Source: Pisolithus tinctorius | Taxonomy: Eukaryota > Basidiomycota > Agaricomycetes > Boletales > Pisolithaceae | Length of the DNA: 64,000 nt | Direction: 5' to 3' | Assembly: GCA_024663395.1 (NCBI GenBank) | Contig: JANFAH010000005.1 | Span: forward strand, 2,790,001-2,854,000 | Shown here: positions 10,180-22,000 of the stretch, piece after piece | Layout of the letters: each line of letters opens with the position of its first letter | How positions within the stretch are numbered: the stretch's first letter is position 1 | Notes under the pieces: generated by a model | The model's database searches: none | What the model saw: the letters and a program-made list of their open reading frames with translations, nothing else | What the model was told of the DNA's origin: nothing | Made by a program: the position numbers and the translations under genes

Positions 10180-10630
10180 CACTCACATCTGAGTATGAGC
10201 ATCACCATGATGTTCCCATTGTGAAAGCTAGGTGGGGCTCAAACCTTGGCTGGGCAGCCAAGCTGTGATGTTACCTCAATGATCTGCCAGGCAATGTCTC
10301 AAAGAATATGGACATTGTTGCCTGGTGCTCAAGACATGCTACAGTGTACCCAACACTTGCACAAGTTGCATGTGATGTTTGTGCCATTCCAGCCTCATCT
10401 ATTCCCTGTGAGTGCTTGTTTTCTGGAGGTGCTGAAATTGTGACTGATTGCTGCTCACATTTAGCAGCAGATAAGTTTAAGAACTTCAAATTCTCAAGCA
10501 CATGTGGCACAGTGAGATCATTAATTGTGCTGCTGCCAATTCACAGGAGATCACAGATGTCTATCTATGAGAATACCAGGATCTGTACAAGCTTGACAAA
10601 GAGTTGGCTTGCCTTGATGATAATGTAGTT
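10180..10630 (+). pseudogene. hAT transposase C-terminal (dimerisation) remnant
   Basis: Two adjacent plus-strand segments read TLTSEYEHHH...GWAAKL and, after a TGA, WCSRHATVYPTLAQVACDVC followed by AIPASSIPCECLFSGGAEI. This matches the hATC dimerisation domain, whose usual pattern is a Trp-rich block, YPxLA and an IPxSS...ERLFS stretch; the ER of the last motif is EC here. Downstream the frame is lost. The catalytic part is missing from this window, perhaps lost or separated by the Ty3 insertion. DNA to about 10860 may include the 3' terminal region of the element. Confidence 0.75.
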
Positions 10631-11700
10631 GATGTGTAGTTATACTAATGGTCTTGTGGTCTTGACTGGTTAAGACCAGTCCTTCCCAGTTCTTTCATCT
10701 TTCACAAATTTGTGTGACAAAGACCAAGACTGATGAAGACTGACAAATTTTGGTCTTTGATGGTTCAGTTACAGTTGGTTAAAGTTAGGTTAGGTCCCAG
10801 TTTTTTACCAATCTTGAGACTGGATCTTAAAATGCTGCCTATATCAGCTCTCATCATGTGAAGGGATCATCTCATGGATTAGCAGTTTGTTGGAAGTGAG
10901 GAAATTTAGGGTTCCAAAGGGGGAAGGTATTATTGGAAGCTTGACATGTCACTGGGCATATTTCAGGTAATGGGGAAGGTAAGACAGAGGAGTTGACAAC
11001 AGTGTGAAGAGTGGTTTATGATCTTTAGTAATTGAATATGTAAATTATGGGGATCTAAATTGTATCTGTAAAGAAGGTACATGTCATCCCTGATGGCCCT
11101 ATCTTCTAGTATCTGGACAGATGTCTTAAAGTTCATCACAATGTAAACTTCAGACCAAATTTATGAGTCCACGCTGAATAGAAAATTGTAGTGGGCTTAT
11201 AATTTGAATTATATAAAAATACTGGGTTTTCACTTCAGAATTCTCTTTAGTGGGTGAAAATATTAATATTGAAACCATGATCACATGATGAAGGTAGTAC
11301 AAAAGGAACCTAGTTGTTGCTACTGTGAATGTTGAGGGTGTTGGTCAGATAATGGAGGGATCTTGGGCATAGAGAATGGCAATTAGTTCTAATAACATCA
11401 TTCAAGGTGTGGGGGCTGTGCAATAAGAAACAATTCATGCTTCGCTATACCTGCTCCAGCATCAGCCATAATCCTAGAATACCACAAATTCAGTAACCCA
11501 ATTCAATGCCCTACATATGTTGAATCATATCCCCTACCGTTGTAAGTGAATTTGATGGTCATCTTCGTCTGCAGGTGGCATTTCATTCATAATCTCCGCA
11601 ACCTTAAACAAACCCTAGCAACAGTAGTTATGAAGGCATTCTTGCATGTTACATCTCTACTTACTTTTATCTTTCCTTCTCGCCTAATATAGTTCACAAC
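10631..11700. other. Gene-free AT-rich repeat region
   Basis: No coding signal. Bases 11140-11290 resemble one arm of the fold-back element at 57241-57765 (shared order of 'atttatgagtcca', 'cttataa' and 'ttttcactt' blocks), so a degenerate relative of that element is present here. Confidence 0.45.
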
Positions 11701-12006
11701 CTAAATGATGTCAAATGACAATTGTGGAGTTAAAAGAGCTAGCTTGCCTCTGGGAATACTTGTTCTACTTCTGAGCGGATTCCACACCAGCAAAGCCACA
11801 ACATCTATTAGAGAATAATCAATCAATATCAAGGGTCTATAGTCTGATGTTATGCTTACCTGTCCTGTGACATCCTCCTCCAGCACTCGTTGTTCATTGT
11901 CATCCAATGTTTCATCAAGTTTCGCCTGGAGCTTCCTTATCCTTTCTGCTATGGAATGGAGCTTTGCTTGCCTATATCGCTGTTTGAGAGATGGTTCACT
12001 GTACAT
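11701..12006 (-). pseudogene. DnaJ-X-domain-like exon(s), probable partial gene
   Basis: On the minus strand a segment reads KLHSIAERIRKLQAKLDE then NEQRVLEEDVTGQ, stops at a GT donor, and after a ~55-bp intron continues MLWLCWCGIRSEVEQVFPEA before a stop. The order of a Leu/Ala-rich helix, 'LEEDVTG' and a 'CWCGIRSEV' block resembles the DnaJ-X domain found after the J domain in fungal Caj1/Djp1-type co-chaperones. I see no J domain (HPD) nearby, so the gene is partial or its 5' exons are unrecognisable. Medium-low certainty. Confidence 0.45.
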
Positions 12007-12117
12007 CGGAAAAATGGCAATAACCTTTGGTAGTCAGAGGAGCTTTCTTGGTATGTTTGTCTAGTAAGATGCAATGAATCGTAGCAAATGAAAATGACTC
12101 ATGTACAAAAAGCGTGC

Positions 12118-13498
12118 TCACAAATATTCAGGTTCAAAGAAGGCATCAAAGAAGGCAGACGTGATGTGCTCAATTAACTTGCGACAAGAATTGGTCTCAA
12201 TTTGCGATGGCTGATAAACACTTACCCCGGCACCTAAAGTTTGTAATATTGACTTTACATCGTGTTCTGTACTATGCTCCTCATCGGCATATCGATGCGG
12301 CCCGCACTCCGCACTAAGGGCTTGACACTTCTCACGCAGCAATGGCAGCATCGCCTCAAGGTGGGGGTTCCGCTCTAAACCATAGCATAAGTGTGCAAGA
12401 GGACATATCTAACATGACAAACTGACTTTCCACCACGCGCACAGAAGTCTTTCCATGTGACTTGGCTTCCAAAATGCATGGGAGTCTCTTGAAGAATGTT
12501 ATTTCGCCAACCTACAATATGGTGATATGAAGGGGCGTGGGAAATGAGAGCCCAAAGAACGAATACAAACATAAATTTTCAAGTCCTCTAAACCAAACAA
12601 ATCCGAGAAGAACTTGATCGCTCCATCTGTCATCTGTTGGTTCCGGTGCTATCATAAGTATGTGCGCACGAGTTGCGTGTAGTTAGCCAACACACCATGG
12701 GATTTTCTTGAACCGCAGTGCCCCCAGGCTGGAGCTGCATCAATAACACAACTCGTCAGACAAACTCAGTCATGCCATGGGTGACAGTGAAAGAAACCAG
12801 ACCCCAAGAGAATAAAAGTGTTTCCTATAATTGATAATATGTAGTCAGCAAGGGTTACATGACGCAATACACAATGAACTCACCGAATACTTTCAAATTG
12901 CAACCTTCTTCGTATATCAGCAGGCTCTCTTCGCCAAATGTGTGGGCTTGCAACAATGCAAAAAGGAGTAAAGGAGTCCCACTTCCTAGCGCCATTATCA
13001 TGGTGCAATGCCAAGTCTGGCACTCAGGGTCAGGACGAAAATCAGGACACCATTCTCTGAGGAAAGCTCACCACCTCTCAAGTGGTCAACCCCGTCAAAA
13101 TCTGGATGTCGTATAACTGTCGTCACCAAATGTTTTCCTGCAAGGCGCGCAGAGAAGGTGTCCAGTAGCTGCCAGAGATGTTGATTTTTTGGAAGCGAAT
13201 GGCACTCCAGTTGACATAGCATCTGGGACCTGTCCATGTTGTGAAACATCATGGCAATATCATCCTTATTCTCTGCGCGGCACAGTTTATCCACATCGCC
13301 AGACACGTGAGAGATAACTGCACAATAAGCTGAATCTGTTTGATTGGCGTCAAGTACCTGCGTATCTTCGAATATGTTTCCACCACGCTTAAAATTGTCA
13401 CCAGACACGTCACCATAATCACCTGGCTGTTTAAATCTGACTCGTGAGAAGCCTGAGGATGTATGTGATGACTCACTGCGATCTTCGGACAAGAGCAC
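12118..13498 (-). other. Unrecognised minus-strand coding segments
   Basis: Two open segments, 12998-13498 and 12118-12351, have normal CpG content and coding-like composition. A plausible GT-AG intron lies near 12840-12890. A segment near 12890-12995 in another frame reads KWDSFTPFCIVASPHIWRRE. I do not recognise a domain and cannot join the segments without frame changes, so this may be a degraded gene upstream of the DnaJ-X-like exon. No function is proposed. Confidence 0.35.
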
Positions 13499-13607
13499 TT
13501 GTCAAGCCACACACATTTCCTATCGAATTCCAGTCCAAATACGCCCGGATAGCAGTCTACCTCAACGTTCCGATCATTCTAAAGTAATATTCATGGTTAG
13601 TTCCACA

Positions 13608-15365
13608 TCATACAAGGGAGAAGGTACGAACAGAGGCAGGTACCCATTCGCGTGGCCCAATGCAACAACCAAAACATTGTTTGATATCAATCACAATTTT
13701 AAGATCGTTCTCATTCCATCTACCCCAGGCGACCCTTGCAGCCCAGATCGATCTGGGAAGGTGTGCATGCTTGATGAAGTTGTCGCAGAGGGACTCATCG
13801 TGCTTGTGGATATCCTTGACAAGCTCAATACTTGCACCGCGCATCATGTCACGTGCCCTTCTGGCAAAGTCCGTCCACGTCATCCAGTGTTCCTCTGCAA
13901 TGACAGGGCTAATGATGTGCACCCATCCTTTGCCAAGGCAGTATCCAAGGCCAACGGCAAAGCGAGATCTCGCGTCATCGTTCGCATAGACTATGACGAT
14001 GCAATCATCGTTTTCTGACGAGAGTGTGACAACATCGCCAGTGAGGTTGCGCGGGAAGGTACCACAGCGGACGAATCCATGGTACGAAGTAACCTTGTCG
14101 TCGAGTGTAAGATAGTGGATAGCTTCTCGAGAACAAGTAAGATAAAGTTGCCTGAAATGTGGATACACCCTGCAGATTTCTGCAGCGCGAATGCGAGACC
14201 TGTCAAAGGCGGATCCGCGAGGAGTCAAGTCGATGGTGATCAGGTTTCCAACACGGTTGTGACATGCCAATATGGCCTTGAAGGACGTAGAGTTACGATA
14301 GGGGATGAGGGGTAAGGACATTTGGATACCTGCATTCGTCACAGCGAATACGGAAATGTGTTCGGCAGTTCTGCGCAACGCGGGTTCGCTCTCAATGGTC
14401 GTGGTGGCGAGTTCGTGTCGTCGAATGAATTCCTTTAGAGAACTGACGAACCTCTCGGATTCCAACCTTTCGACGTCACGACAATCGCGAAAGTAGCTCG
14501 GGTCGTCGGCCAGGACGCTGCCGTGTCGTGGCATCCTTCCGTAGGGATCCCATGCGAATATACTCTGATCGTTAGAATCCTTGATGATTTCCAACTGTAG
14601 TCGCCGAAATGCTTTCTCACCCTCCCCATATACCATCGGAATGTTCACGCCAAACAACCCCAACAGCGAATACGCTCGATCTTCCACTCGTGTGGTTACC
14701 CGGTCGGCTGCCCAGGACACTATTTGAGCCACACTGGGCCGAGGTTGCGATGTTAGGCCATTCCTCAAAACATCGCCTGGAACTCTTGTGACGTCCTCCA
14801 ACGTGGATGCTAGTTCCCGCTTGCTGCCGATATAGACCCAACCTCTATTAAAAAATTGGATTTCGCTCGGGGCGATAAGTTCCTGCAGCGTCCAGCCTCG
14901 CATGAACCACTCTGGCCAACCGTTGGACTTGCTAAACCTGCTTTTGTCTTGTTTCATGGGGAAGGTCGTCTCGACGTCATGAAGGTACGCATAGCACACC
15001 CCTGAGTGCTGGTACCATCGGTACATCGAGTTGATGCTTTCCGATAGCTCAGTGCTGCTTTGCCTTTCAATGCAACATGTATCGATCCACAACCACTTGT
15101 AACCGTCCTTCTTGGCCCGCTCACAGCTCTTGATGATCTTCCGGTAGCCTTCACGCTTCTTCACCTCGTCTCTTTTCCACTCCTCCATCTCCATGAGTTC
15201 TGCCATCTCCCTGTAACCAACTTCCGAGTTGGATTCCCAGCGGTGTGACAGTATGGCATATTTGGTCGTCCGGTGATCGCGCCTCTCTAGGATCCCGACT
15301 TTGGATGTGGCCCCTTCGGCGCTCTCTTCCCGGTCAAGAACGGCTTTCACATTCAATAGCCACAT
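13608..15365 (-). CDS. HET-domain (heterokaryon incompatibility) protein
   Basis: Single long frame; I prefer the second ATG (MWLLNV, 585 aa) because HET proteins usually open with M-W/R-L-L-N. The domain is clear: YAILSHRW at about residues 36-43, WLWIDTCCIERQSSTELSES, a SMYRWYQHSGVCYAYL block, GWPEWFMRGWTLQELIAP and EDRAYSLLGLFGVNIPMVYG with GEGEKAF. HET domains act in cell-death responses to non-self fusion in filamentous fungi, often together with NLR receptors. The C-terminal ~300 residues have no domain I recognise. The gene lies 3.7 kb from the NLR of the left arm and between two copies of a diverged inverted repeat. Intron-free, no breaks seen, so probably functional. Confidence 0.93.
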   Translation of the reverse strand: MWLLNVKAVLDREESAEGATSKVGILERRDHRTTKYAILSHRWESNSEVGYREMAELMEMEEWKRDEVKKREGYRKIIKSCERAKKDGYKWLWIDTCCIERQSSTELSESINSMYRWYQHSGVCYAYLHDVETTFPMKQDKSRFSKSNGWPEWFMRGWTLQELIAPSEIQFFNRGWVYIGSKRELASTLEDVTRVPGDVLRNGLTSQPRPSVAQIVSWAADRVTTRVEDRAYSLLGLFGVNIPMVYGEGEKAFRRLQLEIIKDSNDQSIFAWDPYGRMPRHGSVLADDPSYFRDCRDVERLESERFVSSLKEFIRRHELATTTIESEPALRRTAEHISVFAVTNAGIQMSLPLIPYRNSTSFKAILACHNRVGNLITIDLTPRGSAFDRSRIRAAEICRVYPHFRQLYLTCSREAIHYLTLDDKVTSYHGFVRCGTFPRNLTGDVVTLSSENDDCIVIVYANDDARSRFAVGLGYCLGKGWVHIISPVIAEEHWMTWTDFARRARDMMRGASIELVKDIHKHDESLCDNFIKHAHLPRSIWAARVAWGRWNENDLKIVIDIKQCFGCCIGPREWVPASVRTFSLV

Positions 15366-15568
15366 CTTCAAAAACATGTTAATTCAAAACTCAGCACTCG
15401 CCAAAAATATGAGGTCGCCGCACCTACTGTCTCGGTATGCGAGACTATGGGGTGATGTCCACCTGGCGAAGAGTAACTTGAAGGCTTGAAGTAAGTAGCC
15501 TGGTCCCCTTCCACAGGATCTAAGGAACACGTGCTGATCATGAAACTCTTCCCTATACCATTTGGCAT

Positions 15569-16139
15569 CTATCCAGTGTATCTAAGAGCGCTCAATACTT
15601 CAGGGTCATAGAAGGGTTTCTTCCTGTACAGACGAAGGTTGCCGTAAGCTAGATCGTCCAGTAGACACACAAGGCTACAAATGGGTCCACAACCACGGTC
15701 CTCATCTGACCTCCCCCCGTCCTGTACGAATATGCCCGCTGCTAGCACGGGGTCGTTCTCGTCACCTCTGGACCCCAGGGCACACGACTCCCTCTTCTCA
15801 TCACAACCGTTCACGCTTCGCAGCGGCTGCAAACTACTTTCATCCTCGAATATCCCGGCGGTTTGGATTGTTGACCTCTTTGCTTCTGATAGTTTAGCGA
15901 CATGGAACTCTAAGCCATCGTCGGTAACCTTGACCTTTTGGTCCGTCTTCGGCAACCGCGTGTCGTATCATTCTAATTCTTTCCTTGAGGCGAGATTGCG
16001 CGTACAAGTTGGAGACTCGGCAGTAGAGGAGAGGTATAGTGTCGGACAATTTGGATTCACTGTGAAATCTCGACGGGAGGGATTTCCGTGGGATGCGATC
16101 AATAATGCCACGCATAACGGAGCGACGATCGCAAACCAA
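15569..16139 (-). other. Unrecognised open segments upstream of the HET gene
   Basis: Minus-strand frames at 15569-15955 and 15894-16139 overlap in different frames. They could be exons of a small gene or an upstream exon set. The plus strand is also open at 15681-16175. No domain, signal peptide or convincing start is visible. Confidence 0.25.
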
Positions 16140-16454
16140 GGTGAGTTTCGATGTCGCTGCCTTGAGCTCTGTTGACCACTCTGAATGTAATGGTTACGTC
16201 CAGTCTAGGTCTTTCCTTGTTCCGAAGACGCCGCTGCGTAGAACCTCTCGCCTGCCTGCAGCCTCGGATCGCTGAAGTTTATTGGCCATCTCTGCATGGG
16301 TTAGATGCTTCACCCTTCTCATGCAAGCGCACCTACCAGGTGTACCGATGAGGATGTCATTTTCATTTCCGAACCAATGGGAATGTTCCCGCATGGTGGC
16401 CCACAGACTTACTTCTCCTGTCGTCACGTAGTAGAGTCGATGGCATGCTTATAA

Positions 16455-17110
16455 AGTTCATGTTGTCACTTCCAACCGCAATGACACGGTAGTACTACTC
16501 CCCTAATGACAACACGTGCACACTGATCCCGTTAATCATCTCTTGCTCGACAGTCCATGCCTAGAGCAGTGTATTTATTGGAAGCAGTAGAGCCACTTAC
16601 GCCGAAAGGCTTCATCACGAATCAGTGAGTCTTACATCTACGGCGACATTCCACTCACCAAAGTGAGAACCATTGAGCAACGAACACTATTACGCACTAC
16701 AATCACAACCCGAGGACGTACACCAAAGACCAACGTGGCCTACCAATCGCCTTGAGGTAGAAAGCATCACAAGAGAGGTTGTTTCGTATGAACGATGGTA
16801 TCCCCTTGCCTTGTGCTCCTGTAGTCTGCGCCGGAATATCAAGCGTTCCCTGACGCTGCACCACCAACGCAGAAAAAAAAAGCTACAATTCGACTTGCAT
16901 CTTCGTTCAGATCCGCAAACGCTACACCCCTAGCGTCCCTGACGGCCTCTGAACTTGTGTAGTCCGAAACTTCGTCTGCCACGCTAGTTCTGATCACAGC
17001 CAGGGAGACCCTTAGCACATGGCTCTGATGCTAATAGCTTCGGCGGGTGCGAGCCACCACTGGCAGCAGTGAATATGGGATCGGGAAAGACGTCCAAATA
17101 GGTACCTTCT
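16455..17110. repeat. Inverted repeat copy B (partner at 0.41-1.06 kb)
   Basis: Reverse-complement relative of 412-1056, diverged but collinear. It abuts the 3' end of the left senescence-domain pseudogene. Between 16140 and 16455 I see no gene. Confidence 0.7.
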
Positions 17111-18953
17111 AGGCGGATAGGCAGTGTTGGCTCTGGTGCGGTTTGTGTTTTTGAAACAGTGCTCCAGAGCTGGTATTCCAAGCCACCGGTGAGCTATATT
17201 GTCGAAACTCATCCAAGTACAACATACCTGGAATGACCAACTGGAATAGGCTCGTTGAGTTCGACTGCCCATCTTTGCCACAACGTACTCCCTGCCCATC
17301 ATCTTGATGATAGCTCGTCTGCCCACATTTCTCATGTCGATAGAGACAGCAACAATGTTCTTGGTAGTCCCAACCACCAACCCTGCACTGCGAGCTGCTT
17401 CAGCTCTGTACCTGTGGTGCACACATCGTATCAGCGGTCATATCGTAACAAATAATAAATATCAAGATCCGAAAGACAGGCGTACTGGTGTTCGACGATG
17501 CGTGTGGGATTATCCCCACTGACGGAAACAATCTGCTTGAGGGAAGAATCCATCGTCAATAGTATCATATCCACCGAGAGCAGCAAAGGTTTGGGCATCC
17601 CCAGAGGCAGAGGATTAGACAACTCTTTGGGAGTAAACATGCCTGAAACGGGTGGTTGTGGCGATGGCGTCCACGAATATCTTGGCGGGAGGTCTTTCCT
17701 AGGAGGGAGAGGTGGCTGAGTACTTTTTCCGCTGTATCGTGGTCGGGGGGACGACGGCGACGATATGCGAGGGGGCAGAGGCGGCTTCAGTGAGTTCGCG
17801 GCAATACCTGAGGGTGACACGGGGCCGGTGTGAAAACTGGCGCGGGTTGCTGCTTCCTTCCGACAATGCGCTTCACCCTATTCTGGATTAACCCAACTAT
17901 CTCGCTGCTGATTGTCGCAGCTTGAGCACTGAGTAAGTGAACAGTTGAAAATCCCTTCTGTGTATTCCCAGAAGTGGAGAATATGAACAGGCGTTGAGAT
18001 GCGAGACTGGGATCATCATTTGCTAAGGGGACTGGAGAGTGAGGTTTGCTGTGGTCGATGTAGTAGTCTGGAGCAGATGTAATTGTCGTCAAGATCAGTC
18101 TCGTAGTTCCAGAGATAGCGCGGCTAGAGAGCGAGCTCAGACCTTTCCAGATAAGAAAGAAATGCTTTGACACTCGCCTAACGAACGTCGTCGAGCTGGT
18201 GATCCAATCACGCGTGCGAAAGCTTCCTGCATCTCCGTCAGTGATCTCGATGACCACAGGTACATTATCTGTGCACGGAAAGCCCAACGCAGGACCCTCC
18301 TTAATGATGGGGAACTTGTGATTAAGTTCTCCGACTACTTGACCGGTATTCTCGTCCACGGAGAGCACGCGACCTCTGGCAGATTCTTTCTCCGCTTATA
18401 CCTGACCTGCCCGCATTGGAGTCTGCTTCTGGACATCTGCGTACTGTGACAGAAGAAATCGGGCAAGGTTGCTTGGTCCTCGATGGCCTGCGTGTCGTTC
18501 TGCGAAGCGGTAGGAAGCAGTAACATTGCTGTCCTGCCATCTGCGGTGCCAAACGCGTACGAATTCTCGTCATGTCTTGAAGTGACCCTTACTGGTCGGG
18601 ACGGATCAGTTGGTGTATCATGTAAACCTACACGAAGTACCAGATAGAGCTCTTCATTCGATTGGGCATCGCTGGCCTTTCCACCCTCGGCAATGGGGAC
18701 ACTGGCACTGTTGAGCTCGAGTACGCCACAGTAAGATCGACCATCCTCGTCGAGCCTTGCTGAGGAAAATAGAGAAGCGTAGAAGCTTGGATTGACAACT
18801 TGGAATCCCAATTCTGCCATATATACACTTGTACATTTCCACCTGCACCCCACTGAGGTTAACACAGCCACTAGGTAGGTTAGTCACTGGCTGCGTTGCT
18901 GTGGACTGAGGGCTCAAGTACTCACGGGCCGTTGATCGCAACCCTCGCTGCAC
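17012..18953 (-). pseudogene. Senescence/spartin-domain protein pseudogene, left copy
   Basis: Recognised from the family pattern of basidiomycete senescence-domain (plant ERD7/spartin-like) proteins: an N-terminal region with GVLELNSASVPI and LYLVLRVG, a core with WITSSTTFVRRVSKHF and AISGTTRLILTT, a Pro-rich linker (KPPLPPR), and a C-terminus with AGLVVGTTKNIVAVSIDMR. It is broken: relative to the copy at 58215, a +2/-9 length change and a TAA lie near 18380-18450, another frame change lies near 17815, and the likely ATG is GTG here (ATG in the right arm). The part left of 17700 lies outside the duplication and keeps the 3' exons, so this is the ancestral position. Spartin-type proteins act at endosomes and lipid droplets in other eukaryotes. 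The likely start lies only 85 bp from the divergent NLR start. Confidence 0.82.
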
Positions 18954-19038
18954 CGCTTATCGGCACTTGACTTGAATCCTTCCCATTTCCTCGACCACTT
19001 TCGCTCTCGGCCTTGCGCACAGAAATACTAATCTCTCA

Positions 19039-22000
19039 ATGGTCCGCGAGCAGTCGAAGATACGACATTTTTTGCGTTTCGGAAACTCGCGCAGCTCGAC
19101 GTCTGACCCTTTGGTAAGCGTTTCACTCCCTTCAGGCGATAGTATTCATCAATCCTCGCAAAAAGCAGTCCCAAGAGCCGTCGCGGGGTTCTGCCTGCGA
19201 CATCAGCTCGGTTACTGGAACATTGTCCAGTACCCACGAGCCACTCCCCAGGTTGGGGTGCCTTTTTCACTGGACGGGCGCATATCAATCAGGTCCTACT
19301 ATTCCAAGAGCCACTGACGGGAGTGCCGGTAGGGTAGCTCAGGAGGAAGGAGAACGATCCGAGGTGGTTTCAACGCAGATCGTACGTGGTATCCCGACCT
19401 CCCGTTCTCGTAGCGATCCTGATGGGTCTCGATTCACAGATTCCAAAAGCAATCGAAAGACCTGGATCAGAACTCGTACCAGCTGCGTTTGGCAGGGGCG
19501 TTGATACTATTCTCAAGCCGTTCGACGGTAAGGATACCGCTGTCGAAAGCGCTGTCCGCATCGTCGGTGGCGATATCGTAGACAGTCCGATGCGGGCATT
19601 GGTAGGCAGCCAAGGCGACGCTGCTCAGCAGGCACTGGACTGCATGACGCCCATTTCCTGCGTCGGCGAAATGGCGGTCGATGTTGAACGGGGTCACTCC
19701 ACAACTGCAAACATTCGAGCGATCAGTGATACCAACCTTCAGACTCTCAGAATCTTCAACTCCGTTGTTATTACTATCACAAACGTAAGCCCTTCATCGT
19801 TACACTGCTCTCATACTCTGATGTAACCTCGCAGGTTCACCCCTACACCCAGATTGCACTGGGGATGCTGACCTCCGCTTCTCAAGTACGTCTCCACCCT
19901 TCTTGCGTATCCCTCATCTCATCTGGTCCCCATTAGTTGCTCATCGATCGAGCGAATTTAGACCACGAGATGTCCGGCCTTCTCACTACTGTCAAGAGTG
20001 TCTACGAATTCCTTGCGGAAAAGGATACTGTCCAGGACATCGATAGCATGCGAGAGACGTTGGGAGTAATTGCGCGAGTCATGGGTGATGTGGTGCAGTT
20101 CATCACAGGCTATTCCAATGCAAAGAGCTTCTGTGGGTCTTTTGGTATTCTGTTTGGCTTCAGGGCTCTGATGTGATAACATTATCAGGGAACAGATTGG
20201 GGAAGGACTTGCATTCCGAGACACAGGTCATTATCGCTGAATACGCCGAATCTCTACATGACTTGATGCAACAGTATCGAGATCGTGCGTTCCGTGACAC
20301 CCAGATCAGGACACGTCGCGTGCTTGAAGGGTTTGACCTTGAAGGCATGGATTATGCAGCAGGCGCGAGTCTCGATTCGACCAAGGTTTGCCTCGATGGC
20401 ACCAGGGTAGAGGTTCTGCAGGAGATCATTAACTGGATTACCGATCCTGACCCCAACGCCCGTCGTATCTTCTGGCTCCATGGCCGGGCAGGAAGAGGAA
20501 AGTCCACCATTGCCCATACAATCGGATTGTGGATGCGGAATGTGGGGGGACCTGGGGTTATCTTCTGCTTCGCTCGCAACAGGCAGGTTGAACGACGGCA
20601 AGAAAAGATTTTTACCACCATCGCGCGCGATCTGGCCAATGCTATCCCTGCGTTCCAGTGCGCTCTAGCAGATGTGATTGCAGAGGATCGTTCTTTGAAG
20701 ACCACGCCAGACGTGATGCAGCAGTGGAAGAGACTTATCTTGGAGCCGCTATCAAAGATCAATGGAGAAATAGTCGGGAATGTGGTCGTGGTCATCGATG
20801 CCTTAGATGAAAGTGGACCTGGGACATCGAGAGCGCACATCCTGTCTCTTCTATCCTCGCCGGAAGCTGCCTATGTTCCCCCCAATGTCCGGATCCTTTT
20901 GACGTCCAGACCATTGCCGGACATCGAGCATGCCTTGAGTTTTGCTCCGCACGTAAAGGCGATCTCGTTAGATGACATCCCCCTGATTTCGGTGGAACGT
21001 GATATCGGGCTATACGTCTCCAAGGAATTAGACCAATTCACCGACATTGGGGCAAAGGAAATCCAGCTGATCGTCAAAAAGTCTGATGGTTTGTTTGAGT
21101 GGGCTCGTCTGGCCTGCAGCTACATGAAGGCGGGGGGGACTTTGGGGGAACGGTACAGCGACCTGATGACTCTCCAGTCCGGAGAAGGAAGGTCGCTCTT
21201 GGACGCGACTTACTTTACGATCCTGAAGGGTGTCATACCGGAGTCTGGGGAAGCCCTCGAACGGTACCGCTCTGTGATGTGTCAAATTTTGATGACACTG
21301 GAACCTCTGCCTATGGTGGCCTTGAGTCGCATGCGTGAAAAATTCCCGGACATCCAGGACCACTATGACATTACTCTTGTCCTTGAAGTCATGTCGCCGG
21401 TGTTGGGTGGTATTATGGAGCATACCTCTCCTGTGGTGTTGTGCCATGCGTCCTTCTATGACTTCCTGACGGATCCTTCACGGAGTGGTGTCTACTTCAT
21501 CGACACTTCTGATGCAAAAGACCTAGCTTTTGCTACATTGCAGATTCTTTGCGACGAGCTTCAATTTAACATCTGTGGATTGGAAAGTTCATACTTGGCT
21601 AATGCTGAGGTCACTGACCTTCCAGAGAGAATCAGGAAGAATATTTCACCACATCTCTCCTACTCATGTCAATTCTGGACTCAACATCTGGAGAAAACTA
21701 CATTTGACTTGGCACTTGCAGTGTTGGTGAGGGCCATTGTTGGAAGTGAAAAAGTTCTCTTCTGGTTGGAGATAATGAGCCTTATTGGGGTGGTTGAAAA
21801 GGGTGTAGGTGCACTGGCCTCTGTTGCCACATGGCTACTGGTGGGTACTCTGTGAATGCTGTATCTTGATGACATTTGACATCACATTGAAGGGTCAAGA
21901 CCACTTCAAAGATACATTGGCATTGGCACAAGATGGGATTAAGTTCATTCAGAACTTTTCCCATGTGATGGTATACAGCACCCCACACCTGTATGCCTCT

